A stretch of 64,000 nt of DNA from a virus: the IMG/VR virus record IMGVR_UViG_3300036939_000084, positions 43,264 to 107,263 of that record; one strand, 5' to 3'. Every line of letters begins with the position of its first letter. Position 1 is the first letter of the stretch. Of this stretch, positions 55,571 through 63,670 are shown one piece after another. A program made the translations under genes and the position numbers. A model generated the notes under the pieces. It was not told the DNA's origin and did not search any database. It was given only the letters and a program-made list of their open reading frames with translations.

Positions 55571-56770
55571 CTAGATTATTTTGGTGTTTTTCAGTAACTG
55601 CCGGAACTTCTCGTATTCCTCGTCTTCTCGCGCCTGGACAGCAGGGCTTACTCGCTTCTTGTCTAACGAAGGAGCCTTGCCTTTGACCCGTGCTTCATAC
55701 TTGGGGTCAGATTCCATTGAGTCAAAATGCTTATCTGCATATTCAAACAACTTGCCGTTACTGCATAAGTTGTCCAGGGAGAATTTGCCCGTCGTGCGCC
55801 ACCAGTTATCATCCTGCTCTCGACACCACGTTAAGGCGGCGGAAAAAATTTCTAGGCTGCGATCGCCATAAGTCTTCACAAGCTTGCGTATTGTCTTGAT
55901 GTGTTTCTCCGACAGGACTGAATGCTTAACGAAGTTCGACGGCTTTTCCGATAGGTAAGCTTCCAGAAATACTCCGAACTCTGTTGATTCATTTTGAGTC
56001 AATCTTGCCCCTCGGTTAATGTGTACAAGATTGCTTTTTGTTTTGTTATCACGCGCAGCCGCGCCCTTTTGATTCTGACCCGGATTTGAGTTTCTTGCCT
56101 GAATCTCTGATTTTTCTCTTTCGACTGAGGAATGAATTCTTGCTTGAATTTCTTCTTGCGTTTCCGTCGCGATTTCAACTTCAACTGCGACGGCTTGGTC
56201 TTCCTCTTTCTCCGATCGAATGCCGCTGCTTTTTTTTTCGCACGCGCCACCCCCCGCTGGGGGGCTTAGGGGGGTGTTCTTGAATTTGTCTTTTTTAGAT
56301 TTGTCTTCTATATCTATATATTCTTTATGAGGGTGGTCTGCCCCTCCGGTGGGTGAGCCACCGGAGGCTGAGCCAGAGGTGGCTGACCCGTCTATGGTTC
56401 CACCAGGGGTGGATGAGCCGTCTATGGCTGTTGAATCTTGTTGAAATACTAAATCACGAAATGCGATCGCATCTTGCTGGTGAGCGAATATATGATAGTC
56501 CCAGTCAAACTGTCCAGTCTCTTCATCGCGGGTTCTGACCCGAACTAGGTAGTTGTTATCTTCTGCATTTTTGATAATGCTTCTCAACCCGTCTCTTCCG
56601 TAGCCAAGTGCTGCTCGAATACCTGAAAAAGAGATGTCGAATCCCTCCGAGTGAGAAGTTATCCAGCAAATAAGTCTGAATGCTCCGTCAGACACGTCCC
56701 GGTTCCGAATTAAATCATTGGGGATTTGAGTAAAATTTCGATTTGGCGCGACACCTTTTTTAACTCCCAT
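55571..56770 (-). CDS. Replication initiator/primosome organiser-like HTH protein
   Basis: The N-terminal 90 residues (NFTQIPNDLIRNRDVSDGAF ... FDISFSGIRAALGYGRDGLR) form a winged HTH as in phage replisome organisers and plasmid initiators. A long low-complexity linker (Gly/Ser, then Pro, then charged) follows, and a helical C-terminal domain (about 270-350) with KTIRKLVKTYGDRSLEIF. It probably recognises the origin and loads the replisome. The origin was not found. Confidence 0.6.
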   Translation of the reverse strand: MGVKKGVAPNRNFTQIPNDLIRNRDVSDGAFRLICWITSHSEGFDISFSGIRAALGYGRDGLRSIIKNAEDNNYLVRVRTRDEETGQFDWDYHIFAHQQDAIAFRDLVFQQDSTAIDGSSTPGGTIDGSATSGSASGGSPTGGADHPHKEYIDIEDKSKKDKFKNTPLSPPAGGGACEKKSSGIRSEKEEDQAVAVEVEIATETQEEIQARIHSSVEREKSEIQARNSNPGQNQKGAAARDNKTKSNLVHINRGARLTQNESTEFGVFLEAYLSEKPSNFVKHSVLSEKHIKTIRKLVKTYGDRSLEIFSAALTWCREQDDNWWRTTGKFSLDNLCSNGKLFEYADKHFDSMESDPKYEARVKGKAPSLDKKRVSPAVQAREDEEYEKFRQLLKNTKII

Positions 56771-56981
56771 GTTGTTTGTCTCCTTTTGAAGCGATCGCCT
56801 GCTGGGGCGAGTGGCAATAATCTAGATTCTCTGAGCCAATGATTTCACTGATGGTGTTTTCATAACCGCACCAAGGGCAATGGATTGTCTGTCCTAACTT
56901 GAAGCTGACGTTGGCAATCGACCACCAATATCGGCAGCGATCGCAGCTAAAATGATTGACAATTTCTTGGTTAACTTTCAT
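56760..56981 (-). CDS. Zinc-ribbon protein, 73 aa
   Basis: Two Cys pairs (FSCDRCRYWW and IHCPWCGYEN) form a zinc ribbon. It overlaps both neighbours, so is part of the initiator operon. Confidence 0.65.
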   Translation of the reverse strand: MKVNQEIVNHFSCDRCRYWWSIANVSFKLGQTIHCPWCGYENTISEIIGSENLDYCHSPQQAIASKGDKQHGS

Positions 56982-57291
56982 TGTTGACCCTTTGTAAATG
57001 TGTTTGAATCTTCTCTAGTGCTGTTTTCATTTTTGGACTAATAACACTCTGAAGTAATACAAGCTTTTCGGTATTTGACAAGCTAGATGACTTTCCAAAA
57101 ACGTCATTTAGTGTAGAAAGTGCGTGTTCAATGGCGATCGCCTCCTGTGTAGTGAGTTGATCAACCAGATCTCTTTGCACTTCTTCCAATGCAAGATTTA
57201 CAAGATTTTTCATTATTCTTTCCGAAGGCTCATTGTTTTTATATACCCACCATGCTCTCCAGCGTTTTATGATTCGATTCTCTAAACTCAT
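56971..57291 (-). CDS. Hypothetical helical protein, 106 aa
   Basis: First gene of the initiator operon; helical, Leu/Glu rich, overlapping the next gene. It begins with RRIIKRWRAWW-like basic-aromatic residues. No family known. Confidence 0.6.
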   Translation of the reverse strand: MSLENRIIKRWRAWWVYKNNEPSERIMKNLVNLALEEVQRDLVDQLTTQEAIAIEHALSTLNDVFGKSSSLSNTEKLVLLQSVISPKMKTALEKIQTHLQRVNNES

Positions 57292-57424
57292 CTTTCTTCC
57301 GTTACATAATACCTACGCAAATCTACTCACAGCTAGGTTTTCTATACTAGATAACTGGCACTAGGAGTAAATTCGCTGATTACTTCCTGCTTCATCCAGA
57401 ACTGTCGGCAGTACTCTGTCCACA

Positions 57425-57443
57425 GGCTAACACCGCCTAACTG
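57425..57443 (-). ncRNA. Terminal hairpin of omega-RNA region, element B
   Basis: CCGCC-TAACT-GGCGG at the tnpB stop; the omega-RNA scaffold of tnpB would lie here, with the guide beyond 57425. Confidence 0.35.
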
Positions 57444-58525
57444 GCGGCTTTCTCCAAATTAATGGAGGCGTTTAAGTCGCGGTCAATTTCAAGACCGCAC
57501 TGGTCACAGTGGAACACTCTTGTCGTAAGAGAGAGTGTTTCTTTTTTGGTTCCACAATTCGAGCAAGTCTTACTGCTAGGGAACCATCGGTCAATTACGA
57601 TCAACTTAGAACCGCGCAGTTCACACTTGTACTCAAGCTGACGGCGAAATTCGTAAAATCCCATGTCAGCAATAGCTTTGGCTAACTTATGATTTGCCAA
57701 CATACCGGACACATTTAGATTCTCAATCCCAATCTTGTCGTGGTTTTTGACGAGATAAGATGTTAGTTTGTGCAATGAGTCCTTGCGGATATTGGCAATC
57801 TTGCGATGCAGTCTAGCTATTTGTACTTGAGCTTTTTTCCAATTATTGGAGCCTTTGACCTTATGGCGATTAAGCCACTGTAACCTTGAAAGCTTTTTCT
57901 CATGCTCGCGATAGCTAAACGCGCCTTCAAATACGACACCCGTTGACAGTGTAGCCAGTGCTTTGACGCCAAGATCTACACCCACAGCTGGTACGGCTTT
58001 TGGTTCATTGGTTGGCTCAATCTCAATTTTCCAACTGATAAACCATCTATCGGCTGTGCGACTTATCGTAAAAGATTTGGGTTTATGGTCAACTGGCAAG
58101 CGTTCATAAGTTTTGAGCCAACCAATCACAGGAATTTTGACTCGAAAATGGTCAACAGCCAACGAACCATCAACGGTAAAGCTATCAGCGCGTCCTTTCT
58201 TTTTGAATCGTGGCGGTTGCTTGATTTTCTTGAAAGCTTGTTTCCAGGCTTCTGATAGCTGCCTTAAAGCGTATTGAGGAGCGCATTTGGAAACCTCATA
58301 GTACCAAGGAAACTCAGGCTTAACCATTGCAACTAGCCATTTGTGGAGGTCTACCGCAGTGGGAAATTTGATTTTCTCTTCCGGGTTTTCTCTGTTATGG
58401 TTAAGTATCTGTAAGGTGAGTCCTAGCCCCCAATTCCAGGCGTGTCTGGCTACACCACAATGCTTGGCTAGTTGTGTCCGCTGTTGATTATTGACCTTGA
58501 GTTCCGTCTTAAAACCTAAAAGCAT
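57437..58525 (-). CDS. tnpB: TnpB of IS607 element B
   Basis: 362 residues with intact RuvC residues (GVDLGVKAL, GIENLNVSGM, EIDRDLNASIN) and a four-Cys zinc ribbon (CSNCGTK ... CDQCG). Likely active RNA-guided nuclease, in contrast to element A. Confidence 0.9.
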   Translation of the reverse strand: MLLGFKTELKVNNQQRTQLAKHCGVARHAWNWGLGLTLQILNHNRENPEEKIKFPTAVDLHKWLVAMVKPEFPWYYEVSKCAPQYALRQLSEAWKQAFKKIKQPPRFKKKGRADSFTVDGSLAVDHFRVKIPVIGWLKTYERLPVDHKPKSFTISRTADRWFISWKIEIEPTNEPKAVPAVGVDLGVKALATLSTGVVFEGAFSYREHEKKLSRLQWLNRHKVKGSNNWKKAQVQIARLHRKIANIRKDSLHKLTSYLVKNHDKIGIENLNVSGMLANHKLAKAIADMGFYEFRRQLEYKCELRGSKLIVIDRWFPSSKTCSNCGTKKETLSLTTRVFHCDQCGLEIDRDLNASINLEKAAS

Positions 58526-59166
58526 TACTGCACATCCTTTACGACTTGCGTCATACCATCAAGTAACTTTTTATTTTTCTTGGAACGAGAGCCATACAAA
58601 CGAGCCGAAAATACGGTGATTAATTCAATCATGTCTTGCACTAGCTCTTGTTCAAACGTAGTCTCTTCATGCGATTTGTTGACTATCACAACTTCCGTTT
58701 CAAACTCCTCACACATGGCAAAAACTAGTTCAGCACCAAAGCGAAGCAACCTGTCTTTATGGGTCAAAACCAGTCTGCCGACATCACCTTGCATGATGCG
58801 TTTGAGAAGTTTCTGTAGTCCTTTTTTGTTGTAGTTTAGTCCGCTTCCCAAGTCTTGAATCGTCTCAAATTGCCATCCGTTTGCAGCGCTGAACAATTCT
58901 AAAACCTGTACCTGTCTGACTAAATCGTGCTTTTGGTCGTGACTGCTAACACGGGCATAGTTAATGGTGATGCGCTCGTCTAGTTGCTTCAATTCTCTAG
59001 GTGTTAGTCTCTTTAAGTCTGCTAAGTAAAAGCGCCTGTGACCGCTTGGAGCGCGTACAGACTTTAGTTTGTCTGCATCTGCCCATCTTCTAACCGTGTC
59101 AACAGAAACGCCCAGCTCTTTAGCCGCTTCTCCAATGCTTACCGTCATGTCCTGAATGTTCCCCAT
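58525..59166 (-). CDS. tnpA: IS607 serine recombinase, element B
   Basis: 213 residues: MerR-like HTH (VSIGEAAKELGVSVDTVRRW) and recombinase domain (NYARVSSHDQKHDLVRQ, LVLTHKDRLLRFG). Start at 59166, with an ATG at 59148 as alternative. The paralogue at 52804 is clearly diverged, so the two elements arrived separately. Confidence 0.9.
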   Translation of the reverse strand: MGNIQDMTVSIGEAAKELGVSVDTVRRWADADKLKSVRAPSGHRRFYLADLKRLTPRELKQLDERITINYARVSSHDQKHDLVRQVQVLELFSAANGWQFETIQDLGSGLNYNKKGLQKLLKRIMQGDVGRLVLTHKDRLLRFGAELVFAMCEEFETEVVIVNKSHEETTFEQELVQDMIELITVFSARLYGSRSKKNKKLLDGMTQVVKDVQ

Positions 59167-59204
59167 ATAATCCTTGCTCTTTGTTTACTCTAGATTATAT
59201 GGGT
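59163..59204. repeat. 11-bp inverted repeat over tnpA promoter
   Basis: CCCATATAATC and GATTATATGGG, 20 bases apart; contains TATAAT on the minus strand and may be an operator for TnpA. Confidence 0.6.
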
Positions 59205-59239
59205 ATTCAGGGTAACTTACCAAGATGTGCCTAGAAATT

Positions 59240-59383
59240 ACCTTTCAGTTACACGCCCCCGTGGAGACCCCCGCTATAATCAGCGCGGACACATCGAACC
59301 GCAGGTGAGTACCGCGCATTGATTTAGCGGTGGGAGGAAACGGGAGCTTTTGAGTGGGGTTCAACACCCCCGAAAAAGCTAAG
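59240..59383. ncRNA. GC-rich structured region downstream of iscB
   Basis: A GC-rich stretch ending in a long stem (AGCTTTT/AAAAGCT with GTGGGG/CACCCC inside, 59350-59383) directly past the iscB stop. It may be the right end of the IscB element or a remnant of another tnpB end. Orientation is unclear. Confidence 0.4.
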
Positions 59384-60667
59384 TCATGCATAAGCGTAGC
59401 CATCCTTTTTGTGAATGTGCGTGCAATATTTGTGGCTGATTCCTTGAACTAATCCATCAGGAGCCGAGATATTGAAGCTACCAGTGGCACGAGTGGAGAC
59501 TCGACCAACATAAGTCCCAACTTTTTTTCCAGTGGTGACAACAGCTTTAACAATGTCACCTGTCTGAAAACCCTTGTGAAACTTGGTTCTGGAGCAATAA
59601 CGAACTGGGAACCCAAACTTATCAGTCCGACATTGTTGGCGCGTTCCGTGACCTTTAGCCGTAATCAGTAAAGGCTTGACTGCTAACGTGATTAACTGTT
59701 CAGGTGTCGATGCTCCAACACAAGCAGCATCCCAGTAGTGAGTCTTTTCCAGTCCTCTAAGGGTTCGGTTGTACTTGGTTCGTCCCCCAGTCCCAACTTC
59801 TACAGGTAAACCTGTTCTCTTGAGGTTTTCGTAAAGGTTCCATCGGGTTGCATTGACGGCTGCTGTGTCAGCCAAAGGTTTTTTAGCTTGTGCCAGAATT
59901 CGTTTGAGTAGGTCAGGCTTTCCTTTGAGAAAGTCTTTGATATCCTGATTTCCTTTTTTCTGATTGCAAGGAGTACAGGCTAAACACAGGTTACTGACTC
60001 TGTTAGAACCACCTTTTGCGCGAGGTTGAATATGCTCAATTTCAAGTTTGGTGTCTTTTGCCCCGCAGTAAGCACAAGTCCTGTCCCACTTTTCAAGTAG
60101 AAACTCACGAATCTCGTATCCGGCAAGCGTACCCTGCTGGTATCCAACCCCACTAATTTCCGAATCCTGCATCTGCTGGGTGTCAAACCTTACCAATTCC
60201 TGAGATACGGCTGTGATTTGACACAGTGCTGACAGGCGTTTAACCCAAGTCAAGATGTTGGCAACTCGACTATTCAGAGACGGCGGTAACCATCCTTTAG
60301 GGCGGGTGCGGTTAAGGAAACGAGGTTTACGATATCGGGTCTTACGATTACGTCGTGAACGTCTTAACTGGCGACGTGAAGTTAAAGCATCCCGAATTTG
60401 AAAACCACGATGCTGCAACTCAGCAACCCAGACGACTTCACCTGTTGTGTCGTTGACCAGGGCAAGCCCAGTTGTCTTTGCGCCTGGATCAATTTTCACC
60501 CTGAGTGGTTCAACGGCTGGGTTTGGCACTTCCTGCTTGAGTACGAGAGTGAAAGGGTAACGGCGAAATACCGCAGCTTTACCTTGAGATAGCAGCATTC
60601 TTGCCCTACCTGGATGGATGGGATTAAGAGGCTGTTTGTTGGTGTCTAGAACGAAAACTTTACTCAC
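59384..60667 (-). CDS. iscB: IscB RNA-guided nuclease
   Basis: 427 residues in the order typical of IscB, the ancestor group of Cas9: PLMP-like domain (PLNPIHPGRARMLLSQGKA), RuvC-I (VKIDPGAKTTGLALV), Arg-rich bridge helix (RRQLRRSRRNRKTRYRKPR), HNH (CAYCGAKDTKLEIEHIQPR and CNQKKG) and RuvC-III (HYWDAACVGAS). Catalytic Asp, His and metal-binding Cys are all present, so it is probably active. Its omega-RNA lies upstream. Confidence 0.9.
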   Translation of the reverse strand: MSKVFVLDTNKQPLNPIHPGRARMLLSQGKAAVFRRYPFTLVLKQEVPNPAVEPLRVKIDPGAKTTGLALVNDTTGEVVWVAELQHRGFQIRDALTSRRQLRRSRRNRKTRYRKPRFLNRTRPKGWLPPSLNSRVANILTWVKRLSALCQITAVSQELVRFDTQQMQDSEISGVGYQQGTLAGYEIREFLLEKWDRTCAYCGAKDTKLEIEHIQPRAKGGSNRVSNLCLACTPCNQKKGNQDIKDFLKGKPDLLKRILAQAKKPLADTAAVNATRWNLYENLKRTGLPVEVGTGGRTKYNRTLRGLEKTHYWDAACVGASTPEQLITLAVKPLLITAKGHGTRQQCRTDKFGFPVRYCSRTKFHKGFQTGDIVKAVVTTGKKVGTYVGRVSTRATGSFNISAPDGLVQGISHKYCTHIHKKDGYAYA

Positions 60668-60910
60668 GAAGTGAGTCTCCTTGCGGGTAATGTTAGCCTT
60701 GACAATGATTTAAAGGCTTTTTACGTTAACAGCACTGACTCAAACCCGATGATTCTGTTTAACTGTTAACCTCAGAGCTACAGACTGGCTTCGTATCTGT
60801 AGGTGAGATGACCTAAAAATCGTAGTACCGAAGTACTTAGTCGGGTAAACTCTGGGCTTCTTTTAAAAGCCCCCACCATAGCTGTACTCAGCTTGGTGGC
60901 GGGTAGTTTA
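60668..60910 (-). ncRNA. IscB omega-RNA (HEARO RNA)
   Basis: Directly upstream of iscB, as for HEARO RNAs. Stems seen: CCACCATAGCTG/CAGCTTGGTGG (60873-60899), GGGCTT/AAGCCC (60854-60872), AGTAC/GTACT (60823-60836) and AGGT/ACCT near 60802. The guide would lie at the 5' end, near 60905-60930. This fills the 347-base gap with no gene. Confidence 0.75.
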
Positions 60911-60963
60911 CAACGAGTATTCTTAGCTCAGATGTTTTTATTTTGTGATAATAAGTAATTATT

Positions 60964-61008
60964 TTTTCGCAAATTGCAAAAGCGGCTTCGCAATTTGCAA
61001 AGCCGCTA
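60964..61008. terminator. Terminator built on TTTCGCAAATTGCAAAA repeats
   Basis: TTCGCAAATTGCAAAAGCGGC pairs with the inverted copy CTTCGCAATTTGCAAAGCCGC; AGCGGCTT/AAGCCGCT forms the inner stem, after the stop of the gene at 61016. Confidence 0.6.
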
Positions 61009-61015
61009 ATGGCTG

Positions 61016-61336
61016 TTACCAGCCAGATTTAATGAATTCCTGTGCTTCTTCGTCGGACTCAAACCATTTTGGCTTGACGGCGCGGAATGCTTCCGCAATC
61101 CAGCCATTGCCAGAAACTGTCTGATAGAAGATGCCTAGTACGGATTGACCGCGCCAAACCCGAAAGATTGTTCCGAAGCAGTCAGATACGGAGTCAATCT
61201 CGAACGAGTCTTGTTCTGGTTCGAGATATTCCTGCTGGCAACGGCTGAAGTCTAACTCCAGTTTTGCTTCTAATTGCAGGATGTACTCGACTTCTGCGTC
61301 GATGGTGTGTTGCCATAGATCGGTAGTTTGTGGCAT
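61016..61336 (-). CDS. Hypothetical protein, 106 aa
   Basis: Acidic protein with an N-terminal helix (VEYILQLEAKLELDFSRCQQ) and a strand-rich second half (FRVWRGQSVLGIFYQTVSGN). No family known. The palindrome at 61362 lies 26 bases upstream of its start. Confidence 0.65.
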   Translation of the reverse strand: MPQTTDLWQHTIDAEVEYILQLEAKLELDFSRCQQEYLEPEQDSFEIDSVSDCFGTIFRVWRGQSVLGIFYQTVSGNGWIAEAFRAVKPKWFESDEEAQEFIKSGW

Positions 61337-61361
61337 GATCGTAAAAAGCCTATAGGCTTAA

Positions 61362-61371
61362 TAAAGGTTTA
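61362..61371. repeat. TATTAAA-CC/GG-TTTAATA palindrome, copy 27
   Basis: TTAATAAAGGTTTAATAG upstream of the gene at 61016-61336. Confidence 0.85.
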
Positions 61372-61435
61372 ATAGAAGACCGTTGCGTTGAATTCCACCT
61401 CAGCCGCTTCGGTCTTCTGCTATTATACCCCTAAA

Positions 61436-61456
61436 ATGCACAAATGTGGTGTGCAA
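61436..61456. promoter_or_regulatory. TGCACA-N7-TGTGCA inverted repeat, candidate operator
   Basis: ATGCACAAATGTGGTGTGCAAAT about 40 bases before the gene at 61497. Related TGTGCA half-sites occur at the repressor start (63004-63013) and at 63079. Confidence 0.45.
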
Positions 61457-61496
61457 ATAACTCTATACATTGGTGTTTTTGATTTAAGATGAGTGC

Positions 61497-62303
61497 ATGT
61501 TTGCTAACGATTTTATGAAAAAAACAGACAAGAGCGGTGGGTTGGATAAAGCAAAGAGTATCGTTCATGAGTACGAGGCTCAGTTATTGTGCGCGAAACT
61601 GCTGCACACTTCCTTCTCGTCAGTATTGCTGCGATCGCAGATAGAGGTAATGAACGACCACATCATTATTAACTGCGACAATCGCACGATCGCTGACATC
61701 TGGTGCGACAAGTGCCAAGAACTTTGCCAGATTGTTCTGGATGCTATCAGGTTACCACTACGGGTGTTGGTGTGTTGGCCGAATTGCGGTAGCTCAAATT
61801 ACGATATCCCTACTGGTGCAATCTTGAAAATGTCCCTCAACAATCCTGGGGATACCAGTCGGACGCTTCGGGTTTTGCAGCAGGTTGTTTCCGGTCTAGG
61901 GGACAGGGATGATAGGAAGTTGCTAGACGAGGTGATGGACGAAGATGAGGCTCGTTGTTTGGTTGAGCTGGAAAGCGATCGCCCAATTATTTGCAACAGT
62001 AATCTCGCCTCATTGGTTCAGCAGACTGCGGCTGAGTGGCGGCGCACTGACCTGAGGAAACATTGGGCAGAGAAACCTGCCGAGTTTACGGATAACAAAG
62101 ATGATGCACCAGAATATTTAGTAAAGGTCAAGGACAGGCTTACTAAGGACGGTTCTGTTCTTCTGGGTTACGAGACCTGGTTGACCGATGATGTTTTTGG
62201 AAATTTCCGATCGCTGTTTCAATTGACCAGTTTCCAGGGGCTAGCGGCTCGTGCTGTTACCATCTACTCGTTTGAGGAGAGCGAGTGCTTGGTAAGCGGT
62301 TAG
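61497..62303 (+). CDS. Hypothetical protein, 268 aa
   Basis: An alpha/beta protein with no recognised domain; CWPNCGSS and CDNRTIADIWCDKC Cys motifs might bind a metal. It is convergent with and overlaps the repressor gene by four bases, and may be under that repressor's control. Confidence 0.6.
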   Translation: MFANDFMKKTDKSGGLDKAKSIVHEYEAQLLCAKLLHTSFSSVLLRSQIEVMNDHIIINCDNRTIADIWCDKCQELCQIVLDAIRLPLRVLVCWPNCGSSNYDIPTGAILKMSLNNPGDTSRTLRVLQQVVSGLGDRDDRKLLDEVMDEDEARCLVELESDRPIICNSNLASLVQQTAAEWRRTDLRKHWAEKPAEFTDNKDDAPEYLVKVKDRLTKDGSVLLGYETWLTDDVFGNFRSLFQLTSFQGLAARAVTIYSFEESECLVSG

Positions 62304-63013
62304 GATGCAGCGCGTTCCTTGTTTAATGTGTCACCGTTTTCACCGTACTGGCGATCGCGCAAATCGATTAATTCTTCTGTTGATTTCCCAAGGATAGCAG
62401 CCAGTTTCACCAGTTCTCCCATATCCGGTCTTCCGCCGAGCCAGATGTCTTTGATTCTCTGCACTGATATAGACGCTGACTCGGCGAACCTTTCTAGTCC
62501 GTTCCGTTCTATCCTCCATTTTCTGGATTTCATTCCCAGGCTGATCAGATCTTGAATAGTTTCAGGTTCAGATTCAGACTGCCCCACAATTTGAGTCAGT
62601 AAATGATTAGATGCTATTTCCGTTACCGCCTGCAATATCTTCGCAACGTTTACCAGGTTGGTTCGGGGCAGCATTTGACTAATAAACTTGTCAACCTCCG
62701 CGTACTCAGAAAGGTAGGATTTCCAACTAGGTGCATGAACTTCCAGGAAGACAAGCACATCCAACTCTTTCCTTATCAGTTGCTCAAAAACCTCGCTCTT
62801 GCAACCTAGTTTACGAATAAGCAGATCTGTGTCCCTAACCTTGGTTGTTGCTTTCTTCCATCTCTGAACTGTGCTGCGGTTGACTCCGAAGAAGTCAGCA
62901 ATTACTTGGTCGGATGGTGAGACCAGCTGCGATCGCATACTTTCGACCAATGCTTTGACTTGTTCACTCTTGGTTTTGTCTTGGATTTTCAAATAAGACC
63001 TCATGGTGTGCAT
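62300..63013 (-). CDS. Phage-type repressor with two HTH regions
   Basis: The N-terminal HTH (DQVIADFFGVNRSTVQRWKK) and a C-terminal XRE-like HTH (GLERFAESASISVQRIKDIW ... LAAILGKSTEEL) flank a helical middle. It may control lysis-maintenance genes. Its operator may be the TGCACA sites nearby. ATG at 63013; a second ATG at 63004. Confidence 0.6.
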   Translation of the reverse strand: MHTMRSYLKIQDKTKSEQVKALVESMRSQLVSPSDQVIADFFGVNRSTVQRWKKATTKVRDTDLLIRKLGCKSEVFEQLIRKELDVLVFLEVHAPSWKSYLSEYAEVDKFISQMLPRTNLVNVAKILQAVTEIASNHLLTQIVGQSESEPETIQDLISLGMKSRKWRIERNGLERFAESASISVQRIKDIWLGGRPDMGELVKLAAILGKSTEELIDLRDRQYGENGDTLNKERAAS

Positions 63014-63126
63014 ATATCCTTATTTTGGCTTATGCCCCTTGTTTTTACGAAAAATGCTCGGTAAGCTCGCTCTAATGTGTTGTGCATTCGCTCGCGCTTA
63101 TGTTAGGCTTTTTAAAGACAGGGAAA

Positions 63127-63158
63127 AGCGATCGCCACAGTTCCCCAACTCAACGATC
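63127..63158. repeat. Inverted repeat with HIP1 arms
   Basis: AGCGATCG and CGATCGCT 16 bases apart in the divergent region 63014-63251; possible terminator or regulatory hairpin. Confidence 0.4.
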
Positions 63159-63167
63159 GCTCCCCAC

Positions 63168-63192
63168 TTTCCGAATCTCACAAATTCGGAAT
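63168..63192. terminator. Hairpin TTCCGAAT/ATTCGGAA
   Basis: Stem with a CTCACA loop followed by TTTGATTAT; no gene ends here, so it may be a leader structure. Confidence 0.4.
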
Positions 63193-63205
63193 TTGATTAT
63201 GAATT

Positions 63206-63217
63206 TAATTTATCACA
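63206..63217 (-). promoter_or_regulatory. TGTGATAAATTA promoter box (variant)
   Basis: Minus-strand variant upstream of the repressor gene, 193 bases away. Confidence 0.4.
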
Positions 63218-63251
63218 CTTTTGCTGATTTGTGTGAAAGGACGGAAGATTC

Positions 63252-63659
63252 ATGAATCGCTCTGCCGCTGCACGCAAGGTTGCCAACTTCTCCTATGCTA
63301 CTGAACTGCATGTGGTACAGGACGGCGAAACGCGCCAACCGCGCTTTCATTTCGGCGACTGGGTGCTGTACATCGCTGAGCGCAAAGGGAAATTGGTACA
63401 GGAAGAGGGGCAAATCATTAGTATTGCCTGGAGTCTACCTGCCCCCAACGTTAAGGACTACAAGTGGTCGATCGACTGGGACTTCACCATCCGGGAAGCT
63501 GGTTTCGTCTATTCGGTTATTCCCTGCGACGATCTGGCTGATTACCGGGTGTTGCAGGAACACCAAATCCAGGCAGTGCTTGCTGAGGAATTTGCGGCTG
63601 AGAAAACCGCTGCTCGCAACCAATTCATCAACGATCTAATTCAGAAATATCGCAAATAG
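63252..63659 (+). CDS. Hypothetical protein, 135 aa
   Basis: Possible SH3-like barrel at residues 30-70 (FHFGDWVLYIAERKGKLVQE), then a helical C-terminus. No family known. 11 bases separate it from the next gene. Confidence 0.6.
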   Translation: MNRSAAARKVANFSYATELHVVQDGETRQPRFHFGDWVLYIAERKGKLVQEEGQIISIAWSLPAPNVKDYKWSIDWDFTIREAGFVYSVIPCDDLADYRVLQEHQIQAVLAEEFAAEKTAARNQFINDLIQKYRK

Positions 63660-63670
63660 GGATTGCAACC

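Larger units (their letters stand above)
57345..59205 (-). mobile_element. IS607-type element B
   Basis: tnpA and tnpB overlap by one base. The right boundary region has an 11-base inverted repeat CCCATATAATC/GATTATATGGG (59163-59204) over the tnpA promoter. Exact ends could not be fixed because no interrupted gene is visible. Confidence 0.65.

Noticed and set aside
56225-56290. Pro-rich repeat as a terminator inside the initiator gene
   Set aside because: The GC-rich stems (CCCCCCGCTGGGGGG) are in a coding linker; no T-run follows on the coding strand.
60944-60955. TGTGATAATAAG as a promoter box
   Set aside because: No plus-strand gene begins within 500 bases, and it differs from the consensus at the -10.
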